Origin: Primulina eburnea
Lineage: Eukaryota; Streptophyta; Magnoliopsida; Lamiales; Gesneriaceae
Direction: 5' to 3'
Assembly: GCF_022965805.1 (NCBI RefSeq)
Contig: NC_133101.1
Location: 42,693,642 to 42,757,641 of the forward strand
Length of the DNA stretch: 64,000 nucleotides
Below, one piece after another: positions 33,152 through 44,793 of the stretch. The notes under the pieces are model-generated. The model was not told the origin of the DNA and did no database searches. It was given only the letters and a program-made list of their open reading frames with translations. The translations under genes and the position numbers were made by a program. Within the stretch, counting starts at the first letter, position 1. Every line of letters begins with the position of its first letter.

Positions 33152-34903
33152 TTTCCATTCAGGAATGGACAAACTCTGCAATAATCCTCCTGGTTTCTTT
33201 CTTTCAGCTTTCACCTGTCGGCAATTCAGACACTTGGCTACAAATTTAGTCACGTCAGATTTCATTTGCTTCCACCAATACTGTGTCTTTAAATCATTGT
33301 ACATTTTCCTGCCACCAGGATGAATGCTAAAACGACTGTTGTGCGCTTCTGACAGTATTCGCTGTCTCAAATCTGAAACATTGGGCACAACAATACGATT
33401 ATTCACATACAAAACACTATTCCGAACCTGAAATTCCGATTGATGACCAGCTCTGACCATTGCAATCGAATTCTGTATGTTCTGATCAACCTTCTGTGCC
33501 TCTTTTATTTTCACTATCAATTCTGGTTCAGCTCGAATCGCACGTAATCTCAGAGGCTGACAATCTGTTTCAAAAGCTAATCCAGACAAACAGCAGTCTT
33601 CTATCAAATTCGAAACACCTATCGTCGATAAGGATAGTGCACATACCTTTCGACTTAGCGCATCTGCTGCTGCGTTGGATTTCCCTGGATAATATTTGAT
33701 TTCACAATCAAAGTCTTTCAGTAAATCCAGCCATCTTCGCTGTCTCATATTCAGTTCTGATTGTGCGAACAGATATTTCAAGCTTTTATGATCAGAATAA
33801 ATCTCGAATTTCTCACCGTACAAATAATGCCGCCATATCTTCAGTGCAAAGACTATGGCTGCCAATTCAAGATCATGAATTGGGTATCGAGATACATGGG
33901 GTTTCAGCTGTCTTGAGGCATAAGCAATCACATGCCCTTGCTGAATCAAAACACAACCCAATCCTCGGTGAGATGCATCACAATAAACAACAAAGCCACC
34001 AGTAACTGAAGGAATCGTTAACACAGGTGCACTGGTCAATCTCTTTTTCAATTCCAGAAAACTGGATTCACAGTCTTTTGACCAAACAAACGGGGCATTC
34101 TTCTGAGTTAACTGTGTAATCGGTTTGGCAATACTTGAAAAATCTTTAATGAATCGGCGATATCCTGCCAAACCCATAAAGCTGCGTATCTCTGGTACAG
34201 ATGTCGGTCTCGGCCAAGAAGTCACTGCCTCAACCTTACTGGGATCAACTGATATCCCATCTCCGGATATAATATGACCCAGAAATATCACCTGTTTCAA
34301 CCAGAACTCGCATTTTGACAATTTAGCATACAGTTTCTCTGCCCTCAAAATTCTCAACACAGTCCTCAGATGATCAGTATGCTCAATCATATTCTTTGAA
34401 TAAATCAATATATCATCAATGAATATCATAACAAAATCATCCAAATATTTCTGAAAGACGCGGTTCATCAATCCCATAAATACCGCCGGTGCATTCGTAA
34501 AACCAAATGCCATGACAATAAATTCATAGTGTCCATACCTGGTTCCGAATGTTGTCTTGGAGATTACAGAGTCCCTGACTCTCAATTGATGGTATCCAGA
34601 TCTCAAGTCGATCTTGGAATATACAGATGAACCCTGCAACTGATCAAACAAATCATCAATACGAGGCAATGGATATTTATTCTTTACCGTTGCCTTGTTC
34701 AGTTGCCGGTAGTCGATACAAAGTCTCATCGACCCATCTTTCTTCCTCACGAACAGTACTGGAGCATCCCAAGGAGATACACTCGGTCTAATGTACCCCT
34801 TGGCCAGTAAATCCTCCAAGTGTTCTTTCAACTCTTTCAACTCGATCGGTTCCATCCGGTATGGAGCTCTCGAAATCGGAATTGTTCCTGGCATCAAACT
34901 CAC
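33149..34903 (-). pseudogene. pol: Element E RT, RNase H and integrase start
   Basis: A 584-codon frame: RT entry ([19 protein letters not shown]), [10 protein letters not shown], catalytic FIDDILIYS, RNase H ([35 protein letters not shown]) and the integrase zinc module ([26 protein letters not shown]). It ends at a TGA at 33149. One tyrosine is lost in the LAGYRRF motif. The 5' end near 34905 is a deletion joint that removed part of the protease-RT linker, so the first codon is not a true start. Confidence 0.9.
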
Positions 34904-35114
34904 ACACCACTGGCAAATCCGCCAATGATGGGCTCGATTTCAGTAAATCAACTGAATATACCAGGAATCCATCCGCTCCCTTCTACAATAATCGAGTCAT
35001 ATTCATTGCAGATATCAAAGGAATTCTAGCACGAGAACCCTTACCACAAAATTTCCACTCCTCAGCCATCTCAGGTCTGAATCGAACTATCTTGTGGAAG
35101 CAATCGACTGTAGC

Positions 35115-36515
35115 TCAGTACTTGGTTAACATATTGATACTGACAATACAATCAAAATCAGATAAACCAAGCACAATACATTCTAACTCAATCGTATGCC
35201 CATCGTACTGCAGTATACACGATTTAGCAGATTTTACTGATATCAAACCTGTTCCTAACGGAGACGTGACAGATACTACAGCAGACAATGACTCAATAGG
35301 CAAAGAATGCATCAACCAAAATCGCCCAGATATAAATGTATGAGATGCACCAGTATCAATCAATACATATGCAGGATAACCAGAAATAAAACAGTTACCT
35401 GCCACAACATCATCAGGTGCATCATGTGCCTGCTCCTCGGTCAAAGCAAAAACTCTGGCCTGCTGTCTCGGAGGCTGGCTCACTGCCTGGCCCCCTCCTG
35501 GCCTCTGCTGTGACTGAGTAGACGGTGCTGGCTGAAACGTATGAACAGCAGATGGTCGTCTACCTGCCTGAGCCACTAATCCCGATGACTCAGCTGTCTG
35601 TGATCCCTGGGCACTCCTCTGGGGACACACTCGGGCAAAGTGTCCCTGCTGTCTACAGATACGACAGCTGCCAACTACTCTTTGGCACTGATCTGTGGAA
35701 TGCCTCCCTCCACAAGTACCACAGTACGGTCTTGTATAACTCTGGCCCTGACCGGTCTGTCTAGAGCCACTCGAACTGGACGAGCTAGTTCCAGATTTCT
35801 TGAATTGCTTTCCTCTAGCCCTCAAGAAATCCTTCTTCCTGCTACTGCTACCACTCTCGCATCTGGGAGGTGGTTGTTGTGATGCCATTACTGGAGTCAC
35901 AAACAGAGCTTCCCTCTGTCTCAATAAACCGGCTTCAGCTCCTTTAGCTCGGTTCAGTGCGTCTGTAAAATTGTTTGGCCTCCCGGTATTCACCAAGGTA
36001 AAGATTTCAGGATTTAGGCCATTTATGAACTGGTCCACAACGGCCTCATCATGTTCAGCTACATGGGGAGCAAATCGGAGCAGTGTAGAGAACTTGGCCA
36101 CATAGTCCTCAATGTTTAACTGGCCCTGTTTCAAGTTTGCAAACTCGGCTACTTTGTCTTTCCTATAAGAAACTGGAAAGAACCGTTGATAAAATTCAGT
36201 CCTAAACACACTCCAGGTAATGACCATACCTCGTTGTTCCAATGCCCGTTTCGCGGTGATCCACCAGTTTTTAGCAACATCAAGCAACTGGTGTCCGATC
36301 AATTTCACCCTCTTCTCATTAGAATACTCTAAAAACTCGAACAACATCTCCATGTTGTCCAACCAACTCTCACATTCAACGGAATTCTTCGTACCATTCA
36401 AAGTCGGTGGACGGAAAGACTGAAATCCTTTCAATAATTTCTCCATTGGTGTGGGTGTCACATCCATGTGAGGATTCGATGTACTCCCCTGTTCTGGTAT
36501 TCTTCTCGGAGGCAT
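35115..36515 (-). pseudogene. gag: Element E gag and protease
   Basis: I start at the methionine complementary to 36513-36515 (MPPRRIPEQG) rather than the upstream alternative. The capsid domain includes AKNWWITAKRALEQRG and FYQRFFPVSYRKDKV; a CGTCGGRHSTDQC knuckle is followed by CRICRQQGHFARVC. A Q/P-rich linker leads to the protease LIDTGASHTFISG. The TGA at 35115 lies right after INMLTKY, still within the protease fold end. Reading then stays open to about 34985. Confidence 0.88.
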
Positions 36516-36757
36516 ATCTGAAATCAAAAGGATTAACAACCCCAAACCAAAGTTCTATTTCAGTCCTCCTCCGATCATCTTACTGCTGATCCAGGATCGG
36601 CTTTGATTCATTCTCAATAATACATGTTTTCAAATCAAATCAAATAAACAGACAAACATGTATTATAAAGCAGTAAATCATGCAAGCAATCAAAACCAGG
36701 ACAGAAAACACATTCTACCCCGCTCACTAGCTCCTATCTCAATCTCAAGGATGTATC

Positions 36758-36769
36758 GCTCTGATACCA
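36758..36769 (-). other. Primer-binding site, initiator tRNA-Met type (element E)
   Basis: The reverse strand reads TGGTATCAGAGC five bases after the LTR. Confidence 0.9.
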
Positions 36770-36774
36770 CCTGT

Positions 36775-38601
36775 TGTGAGGACCCGGACGCTAATCAAGT
36801 TCTTAATCATCATTGGGACTAATTAATCAATTATAAAACAGGGTCTCAAATTTTTTTTTTAAAATGCGGAACGTAGTGAATTCAAGCTAATATACATATC
36901 AGTATAAAATACAATACAAGTCTTGTACTGCATGCATTAAACTAAACTAAGGTTTAACAACTAATGTCAAGTGTTCCAACCCTATTATACATCATAATCA
37001 AAGTCCGTAGTCTCCACTCTAATCACGATCTCTCTTCATCTCCTGGACCCTGATCCTGCCCCACCTGTTGTCATGTACACATACAAACAAGACAACAGCC
37101 AGATAACTCCGGTGATAATAACATCCCAGTATAAATCAACGAAACATGCAATCATATACACAAATATAAAGCATGTAATCAGGTAACAGATCTATGTATC
37201 AAAATCTGAAACATAAACAACCATAGACTGTCGACAATGCTCATAACTCTATCATTCAGACTAGACTCAATCCTATTCTAGGGATCCCGGTTTCCAAATG
37301 TGGTGTTCCTATATCGAATTCCGTAATAGAAAGAACTCTGATCCTATTACTCGATATAACCAAATATGGTGTTCCTATATCGAATTCCGTAATAGAAGAA
37401 TTCCAATCCTATTTACTCGATATAACCAACATCCGGTGTCCTGACCTAACCGTCATGGACTGTAGCTCTATCGCTAATATTCCATCTTGAGACATCGTGC
37501 AATGTGCCCGTGGCGATTCCACTACTATCAGGCACTTCTGTCACAAGATTACTCGTCTGATACCTGCTATCTATAATTCAAGAAACAAGTACATCAGTCA
37601 AATCAATGCAAATATCAATGCAATACAGTAAAGTATGTGATTTAGGGAAACTCGAGTCTAAACCGACTCAAATCGATCTCCCAGTACCCCATTGACTTAT
37701 ACCTTTCTTTCGTCGGTTTCTGGCTCAGTCGAAGTCCTGAATTCACAGTCTGTCTGGCAATGACAATATACCTTTCAAATCAATAACAATCTGATCAATT
37801 TGGATTTAATTCAAAATCAACGGCATAACGGTACAATTTCAATATCCCCGTCAATACAATATCCTCATATCGCAGTTACAATCCATAACCCATATCCAAT
37901 ACAATCCGTAATCCAATCACAATTCAAATCTGTCTGGTATAAATCAATATACCCTAAAAATTCATAACAATTCCATAATCAGTCCGTTTCTCAATCTGAC
38001 TTCGATTCTACGATGTCTAACATATCAAGAACATCATATATGAATCCTATTCAATTCTGACAATATCATAATTTCAAAGTATGTCAAAACGTAGCAAAAC
38101 TTACGTCAAGTTGTAGTCTACGTCGATAGGATTGCAGTACTGAAGTCAGATTACAATTCGGACGGACGGACGGATTTCACACAAAATTTCTCGATTATTT
38201 CTTTCTTTCCTTATCAAAATTCTGAAGGATTTCGTATATATATATCCTATTGCTCGGTTAATGATACGTGTTCATTTTTCATAAATTTCGGTCGGCGCTC
38301 GGGCGGTAAGAAAATACCGCTCGAGCGCGGCACTCTCTGTCCAAGCATTTTCCTAATGCACTTTGGCGCTCGGGCGGTCACAAACTACCGCTCGGGCGCC
38401 ACGTCTTCTGTCCAAGACGTGTTTCTATCGAACTTTGGCGCTCGGGCTGTCATTTCTTACTGCTCGGGCGCCATTAATTCTGTCCAAAGATTGCACCCTC
38501 CATATGTAATCTTATTTCGTGTCCCGATTAATCCTTTCATAATCATATCAATTATAAATCAACAATTACCGATTACTAGGATTAAATTTCCGGGCATTAC
38601 A
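36775..38601 (-). repeat. Element E 5' LTR (1827 bp)
   Basis: It matches 30271-31999 but is about 100 bases longer. One extra block is a repeat of the CCTATATCGAATTCCGTAATAG segment near 37320-37400; the other is an extra inverted-repeat unit at 38294-38329. It ends GGGCATTACA, the intact form of the minus-strand TGTAATGCCC start. Confidence 0.93.
38294..38472 (-). promoter_or_regulatory. GGCGCTCGGGCGGT inverted repeats in element E U3 (three)
   Basis: Units lie at 38294-38329, 38365-38400 and 38437-38472. The first is absent from the other LTR of the same element. A TATA run on the minus strand is at 38237-38248. Confidence 0.72.
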
Positions 38602-38606
38602 ATTAT

Positions 38607-39257
38607 TCAAATAGTGGCTTGAGAAAATTCAAGTAATGTTTAATTAGTCTCAAATATGGTTGAGATAATTAAATTAATTCCATGGATTTTTAATTGTTAA
38701 AAATAAAAAAGAAATGCATGCATGGGAGGTGAAGAGTTGGGAGACAATTTTTTCAATGTTCAAGGCTTGGCTTGCTAAAAGTGGTTTTAGCTTTTTATAT
38801 TACCAAGACTAGTCTCTCTCCCCTTAATTCTAACCATGTTGGCCAAAATTTTCAAGGGATTTCTACCTTGAATTTTCTCTCAATTTCTTCTTCAATTTGT
38901 TGAGGAAACACTTCACTTCTCCTTGAAAAATCTTCTTATTTTTCTAGTGCAAAATAAGAAGGGTTCTAGCTAGTTAGTGGTGGGCCTAATTTTGAAGTAA
39001 GGAGGAGGCTTGTAGATCTTCTTGCCATTCAAGAGCTAAGGTGTTTACACCTTAGTTGGAGCCATCATCAATCTTTTAAGATTGATAGGTTAAGATTTTC
39101 TTAACATCCTATGTATGAAATTTTGTTGTTTTTGTATACGTTACATACTAGTACATGTGATGTTCAAATTTCTTATAAAATTTTCGGTTTTCATGAAATG
39201 AAAAACATTTTTGAACTTCCGTTGCACATTTGAACAACCTAAAATCGATCCCTTTCA
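38607..39257 (+). repeat. Element D 5' LTR, second part
   Basis: After the E target copy (38602-38606) the sequence continues the D LTR to AAAATCGATCCCTTTCA and matches the 3' LTR end at 58270. Confidence 0.93.
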
Positions 39258-40918
39258 AGTGGTATCATGAGCTAAGGGTACTAGTTTTTGTAGCATATAC
39301 ATGATATTATATTGAGATCGATTTCTAACCGCATGAGAATGAAATTTTTGCAACATAATCAAGGATTTTTTGGCACGATTTTGCTGCCCCCCGACAGCTA
39401 CGAATTCCAAAAGTGTTTTGGATTTTCTAAGTTTCATGGGCCTTGATGTTTTTGGGCCATTAGATGGCTAACATATTTGTGAATTTTAAATGGGCCAAAA
39501 TGTTGTTGGTGAAAAATGAGTTTTTTGGGCCCTTAAGTTTAAAATTACAAAAGTTGCAAATTTTTTCTCATAAAATAAATAATTGAAGTTTGACTTTAAT
39601 TATTTGTAGTAAATTGTGATTTACAAGAAATTCGGTTATAAATAAATTAATTGTAAATTAGACAAAGGTGTTTGTACACTTTGTTAATTTAGTTTATAAT
39701 CGTGGTGGTTAGTGATTGGTTCAAGATATATAATATTGGATCATTTAATTATTGTGATAATTAATTGATGGTGTATGATATGTGATATTATGCATGAAGG
39801 ATGATCAAAAGCCCAAGCCCAATTTGCTAGGTGTATGCTACGATATTTTGTCTTGAATGATTGTAATAATTATCAAATTTCAAATGGGCTTGGTTTATGG
39901 CCCGTTCCCATCCCATGAGATATATCCCTATTTGCCATGGATATTTATTTGTAAATATTAGTATAGTGGATGATCAAGATTGGAAGATGGTGGCAATGAT
40001 GATTATGAAGATCGAAGACATGTAAATATTGGAAGCTAATGTAATAGTTGCATTTGCATCCCTTGCATTGCCCTAAGATTGGACCTAGGCCCGTGTTCAG
40101 CTCACACGGGCCATTAGTATTGGGGCGATTGATCATCCTTGTTTGTTTACTGTTTATAATATATGCATGATATGTTATAAATAAAGAGTATGTGCGTTAT
40201 TATTATGATAATAACAAAGTTGCATAAATCCGGCAAACATACGATCAAACATGGCGAGCTTTTAAATAAAATTAATGACGAGAACTTTCAAAATTAAAAA
40301 CCCTCATTTTGAATAAGATTCAAAATTAATATCAAGCCCGAAAAGGGGATTATAAATTTGTTTATAATTTCCATGTCTTCCATCGACAATGGGTGCATGA
40401 TGAACGCTACTCGTGCTCGGGGCTCGGCTCATATTATTGGGGGGGGGGGGGGGGGGGCTGAGTGCCGGAAAGATGTGACATCCATTGACATGGTGATGTG
40501 AACTACGTGGAACTCCCATGATTTCGGCTCATATTATTGGGGAAACTCATGGCGATCGTCCATTAAGGTTCAACATCGATGGGTAAGGCTTGAAACGTGA
40601 AGATGAACGACGTCATATTATTGGGTCCTAATCAAACGTGAGACAAAAGTTTACGTAGAGGGTTGCATTGTGATGCAATTGGAAACTACTTTTTAAGGAT
40701 TATTATTGGCTGATATTATTCGGGATCATAATTCGCTAATTGGACCTTACGTACCTACTGAGGAAAGGAGTTTCCCGTTTTCACTAGAGGGTAGTGAAAA
40801 TGTCAAAACAGTGGGAGTAAACATTTATAAAGTAAAAGTCCATACTTTATATCTTACTAAATATTTTAAAATAGTCATCAACGTTTATTTGTTCTTACTT
40901 TTCAATACTTTCTGACAA
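39258..40918 (+). other. Element D leader with degenerate primer site and poly-G run
   Basis: AGTGGTATCATGAGCTAAG (39258 on) resembles the tRNA-Met primer site with one extra T. The remaining 1.6 kb has no coding frame I can support. A run of 19 G lies at about 40439-40457, and the word ATATTATTGGG recurs nearby (40430, 40530, 40617, 40700). Confidence 0.7.
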
Positions 40919-41447
40919 TGTCTTCGATTCGTAATTCGCTATATGTAATACTCGACAAACAAGTATTAACCAGACCTAATTACCTTAATTGGCTAAGAAA
41001 TCTGGAAATCGTCTTGAATTCGGAAAGGATAGCGTATACACTTACTGAATCGTCCCCTGTTGAGGCTCCGACTTACTGCACTCCTGAGGAATTGTAGACT
41101 TACAAGGAGTGGTGTGACCATGACATGAAAGCCAAGTGTTATATGTAGACTTCTATGAAAGATGAGAAGTCGGTTCTTTATGTGGGCTCTTCATCTGGTA
41201 CGAAGACTGGTCCACTTGGGAAGGGAAAGAAGTGTTCTTTCCAAACGTCCCAAGAAGAACGTGCCCTTGAAGAGGCAAGCTCCGAATCCCGTTGTGGCAG
41301 CCACACCAATCTAGGCTGACAAGAATGTTGATATTTGTTATCAGTGCAAGAAGCCTGGACATTGGAGGCGTAACTGCAGAGAATATCGTGCCCAGAAAGG
41401 TTCTGGAAACGGAATGTTCTAAATTGAAGTAAAAATTTCAATTAACT
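40919..41447 (+). pseudogene. Element D gag remnant
   Basis: ATG 40919 opens MSSIRNSLYVIL and LTRPNYLNWLRNLEIVL, the start of a copia gag. Stops occur at about 41095 and 41145, and the middle of gag is missing. A zinc knuckle CYQCKKPGHWRRNC is readable near 41339-41380 in a shifted frame. Too short and broken to function. Confidence 0.78.
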
Positions 41448-41822
41448 CTACTTCTTGGGTATTGGATAGCGGTTATGACTCACATCTCTGTAATGAGTTA
41501 CAGGTGATGGGAAGAAGTAGAAGGCTTTGGGAAGGTGAGACCTTCTTGAGGATGGGCAATGGAGCAAGAGTTGCTGCCAAGGCCAAAGGAAATGTTTACT
41601 TATTGTTGAACAATGATTTTAAGTTTATTTTAAGAGATGTTTTGTTTGTACCTGATTTGGTGAAAAACATTATTTCCATTTATATGCTTGATAAAAAATG
41701 GATATTCTTTTTTATGTAGCAAAGGTGTTTGCAAATTAACAAGAATGAATGTTTAATTGGTACTGGAGAACTTGAAAACGATCTTTATAACTTAAAATTG
41801 AAAGATATTCCACTAAACAATG
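41448..41822 (+). pseudogene. Element D protease remnant
   Basis: WVLDSGYDSHLCNELQVMG is the copia protease active-site region, followed by LRMGNGARVAAKAKG and FVPDLVKNIIS. It stops at a TAG at 41717; the following codons lead to the F insertion site at 41822. Confidence 0.8.
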
Positions 41823-42731
41823 TGTTGGAAATCTTATTCCGGAGTTTGACAAATTAACCAACTGAACCAAGTAACTGAATCAAGCAACTGATTTACGCAT
41901 TGAAGTTACTAACTGGTTACGTAACTGATCGTTCAGCTATTATTTAAGCGCCTCAACCATCGATCAGTAAAGTGTGTTCCTAACTGAACACGTCATCAAT
42001 TGATTGCGACAACCGACATATAGTACAGTCTAACTGCAACAGTAGTAGTGGAACGCCGCATTTCAGAAAGTTGCAGTGTAAGATCTGTCAGAGAATATCG
42101 ACGTGGCAAACAATGGCTGTTATTCAAATAAATGTTACCGTTGACAGAAGCCTATAAATAGTCGAAGAGAGCAGCTGAAGAACTACCGATTCTGAACTAC
42201 TCATTTTACTTGCTGTTACTCTGCGAAAATATTCTCTCAACTTCGTCAAATCAAAGCTCAAGATTTGAGCTAGAAAAAGCACTTTGTAATCTTCGATAAA
42301 TTGTACAAGTTGTGCTAAGATCAGTTGTGATCTGTAAAAGAGTTGTTAACTAAGAGTTTCAGTTTTGGCAATAGATAAGTCCAAACTGAAGTGGGTCAGT
42401 ACACGTTATTGTATTTGATCAAAGTCTTTTAGTGAATATCCTATCTTTGTGATAGAAGGGGTGACGTAGGAGTTATTCAAGTCTCCGAACATCCAGAAAC
42501 ATTTCCTGTGTTATTTACTTTCAGTTATCCATTCTATCTTTCAGTCAGTTAGTTTTCCGCAACTGTTTTATTCAGTTTAACTGATTGTTATCGACCGACG
42601 AGATGCTTGAGTCAGTTTGTAACAAAACTGAACCCAACCTTTCGAAGAAGTTTTAATTTAGCAAGTGTTTATTCAACCCCCCCCCCCCCCCCCTTCTAAA
42701 CACTTTCACCTTGAGTTAACCGATCCTATCA
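41823..42731 (+). repeat. Element F 5' LTR (909 bp)
   Basis: It runs from TGTTGGAAATCTTATTCC to ACCGATCCTATCA. Many AACTGA/CAGTT half-sites precede a TATA box (CCTATAAATAG, 42151-42161). A run of about 18 C lies near 42677-42694. Confidence 0.95.
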
Positions 42732-42733
42732 AG

Positions 42734-42745
42734 TGGTATCAGAGC
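42734..42745 (+). other. Primer-binding site, initiator tRNA-Met type (element F)
   Basis: TGGTATCAGAGC follows two bases after the LTR. Confidence 0.92.
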
Positions 42746-42789
42746 GAAGTTAATCTTGTCATAGAACATATTCTCTCAACTGATTCATT

Positions 42790-44760
42790 ATGTCTTCTTT
42801 CAACAAAATTCCTATGTTTTCCAGGGAAGACTTTGACGACTGGAAAATCAGAATGCAGGCTCATTTAGCTGCACAAGATGATGATATGTGGTACGTCATA
42901 ACTGACGGGCCAATGAAAATTCTGAAAGCAAACACAGCAGTTGCCATCACCGAAGGGGCACCTCATAGAATCGAAAAACCCAGAGATGAGTGGACTGCTG
43001 AAGATAAAAGAAAAGCAAACCTTGACAATGTAGCCAAGGACATACTGTATAAAACACTGGACAAGATAACGTTCAGTAAGATCAAGATGTGCAAGACAGG
43101 AAAAGAGATATGGGAAAAGCTGATTCAGTTATGTGAGGGAAATGAGCAAACAAAGGAAAACAAACTTTCTGTTGCTGTACAGAAGTTTGACAACATCAAA
43201 ATGAAAGCTGGAGAATCAATGCTTGAATATGATGAAAGAACCAGTGGAATCATAAATGAACTGAATGCACTTGGAAAAGTGTATACAAATAAAGAAGTGG
43301 CTCTCAAGATTATCAGAGGACTTCCCAGGGAATGGGATGTCAAGACAATGGCCATGAGGGAATCAAAAGACTTGAACAAAGTTGAAATTCATGATTTGTT
43401 TGCTGATCTGAAAGCTTATGAGTTTGAGTTACAAACTCGAGGAGAAGCAGAACCATCAACACCTTCAGCAACTACTGCTCTAACTGCTATAAGAACAGAA
43501 CCAACTGGTTCAGTTGAGAAAGCTGCAGATCAATTGAGCAATGATGCTATGTCATTGTTTATCAGAAAGTTTGGTAGATTCATGAGGAAGAATCAGGGAA
43601 ATTTTCAGAAGAGCTACCAAAGAAATAACTCCAGAGAAGATTCAAACGCTTGCTATAACTGTGGAAAGCCAGGACATTTCATTGCTGACTGCCCAAAACC
43701 AAAGAAGGACAGTCAAGTCTCAACTGAACGAAAAAAGAAATCATATGAGCACAAAAAGAGACCTAAGGATGAAAGGAAAACCTATAAAAAGAAGCATGAA
43801 GTACTCCTAGCTGAGGATAGCAAAGCCAAATGGGCAGTGACTGACAGTGATGAGTCAGAAGCAGAAACTTCATACAGTTCTAGTGAAGAAGAGGAAGAAT
43901 TCAAGTGTCTGATGGCTGATGAGACAGAAGATCAATCAGACAATCAGCAGGTATTCGACTTTAGCTCAACTGATTTCACTAGAGAAGAGCTTATTTCGAC
44001 TCTTCATGACATGGTCAGCGAGTATCAAAAGCTTGCTTTATCATTTGATAACGCCAAAGCAAAGCAAGATGATCCCTTGGACAACAATACTAAAACTGAT
44101 CAGTCAGTTGATATGTTGAGTCTAAAAAGGGAAATTGCTGAGCTCAATGCTGAAAAGAGCAGGAATCAATTGTTGATTCAAAAATTGATGCTTGAAAATG
44201 CAAAGCACAACGAGCTCATTCAGGCTTGGAATAAATCTTCTGCAGCTCTAACTGATATTCAAAATTTGCAAAAATCAGTTGCTGACAAGACTGGACTAGG
44301 GTTCAGTAGTCAAAGTGAGATATCTTCCAATGATACTCAGCCACAACTGAATATGGACAAAGGAAAATTCATTCGCTTTGTCAAATCAGTCGTGGAACAA
44401 GAACAGCTTGAACCAAGTAAACTGATTGAACCGCCCATTGAGAACAAGAACAAGGCAAATAGATATGGTATTGGATATAGTCCAAAAGTTTCAACTGACT
44501 CTCGTGGTCAAACATCGAAAAGAATCTCAAAACGATTTTCAAATGAATACTCCAACTACTATAACTGTAAGCCTGTTCAGAAACGATATAGGCTAAACAA
44601 TCAGTTGGGAAAGGCAAAATCACATATTGTTTCACCTATGCATCACACACAAAGCACACACAAAACGAGAAAGACCATATGGAATACAGCAACTGGACGG
44701 TCAGTCAGACTGATCCAAGTTTGGATTCCTAAAGGACTAATCAACTTTGGACCCAAATAA
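42790..44760 (+). CDS. gag: Element F gag polyprotein (656 aa)
   Basis: ATG 42790 (MSSFNKIPMF) is the first after the primer site. The copia gag domain spans roughly residues 10-220 (REDFDDWKIRMQAHLAAQDD, GKEIWEKLIQLCEGNEQTKE, RGLPREWDVKTMAM). A zinc knuckle CYNCGKPGHFIADC lies near 287-300. A K-rich stretch, an acidic stretch and a long helical segment (LKREIAELNAEKSRNQLLI) follow. It ends in IWNTATGRSVRLIQVWIPK, GLINFGPK and TAA. Pol resumes in the same frame after one more stop (TGA about 44791). Confidence 0.93.
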   Translation: MSSFNKIPMFSREDFDDWKIRMQAHLAAQDDDMWYVITDGPMKILKANTAVAITEGAPHRIEKPRDEWTAEDKRKANLDNVAKDILYKTLDKITFSKIKMCKTGKEIWEKLIQLCEGNEQTKENKLSVAVQKFDNIKMKAGESMLEYDERTSGIINELNALGKVYTNKEVALKIIRGLPREWDVKTMAMRESKDLNKVEIHDLFADLKAYEFELQTRGEAEPSTPSATTALTAIRTEPTGSVEKAADQLSNDAMSLFIRKFGRFMRKNQGNFQKSYQRNNSREDSNACYNCGKPGHFIADCPKPKKDSQVSTERKKKSYEHKKRPKDERKTYKKKHEVLLAEDSKAKWAVTDSDESEAETSYSSSEEEEEFKCLMADETEDQSDNQQVFDFSSTDFTREELISTLHDMVSEYQKLALSFDNAKAKQDDPLDNNTKTDQSVDMLSLKREIAELNAEKSRNQLLIQKLMLENAKHNELIQAWNKSSAALTDIQNLQKSVADKTGLGFSSQSEISSNDTQPQLNMDKGKFIRFVKSVVEQEQLEPSKLIEPPIENKNKANRYGIGYSPKVSTDSRGQTSKRISKRFSNEYSNYYNCKPVQKRYRLNNQLGKAKSHIVSPMHHTQSTHKTRKTIWNTATGRSVRLIQVWIPKGLINFGPK

Positions 44761-44793
44761 ACAAAGGGTACCACAATCTTATTTTGTATTTGA

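Larger units (their letters stand above)
30271..38601 (-). mobile_element. Element E: Ty3/gypsy (Tekay-like), minus strand, nearly full length
   Basis: On the minus strand: LTR (38601-36775), primer site, gag-protease, RT-RNase H-integrase, polypurine tract, LTR (31999-30271). The target duplication is ATTAT at 30266-30270 and 38602-38606, inside the element D LTR. It belongs with C, G and K by LTR ends. Coding is spoiled by stops at 35115, about 34983, 33149 and 32618 and by frame changes near 34905, 32535 and 32345. Confidence 0.94.

Noticed and set aside
36758..36775. Possible second primer site type for element E
   Set aside because: It is the ordinary tRNA-Met site read on the minus strand.
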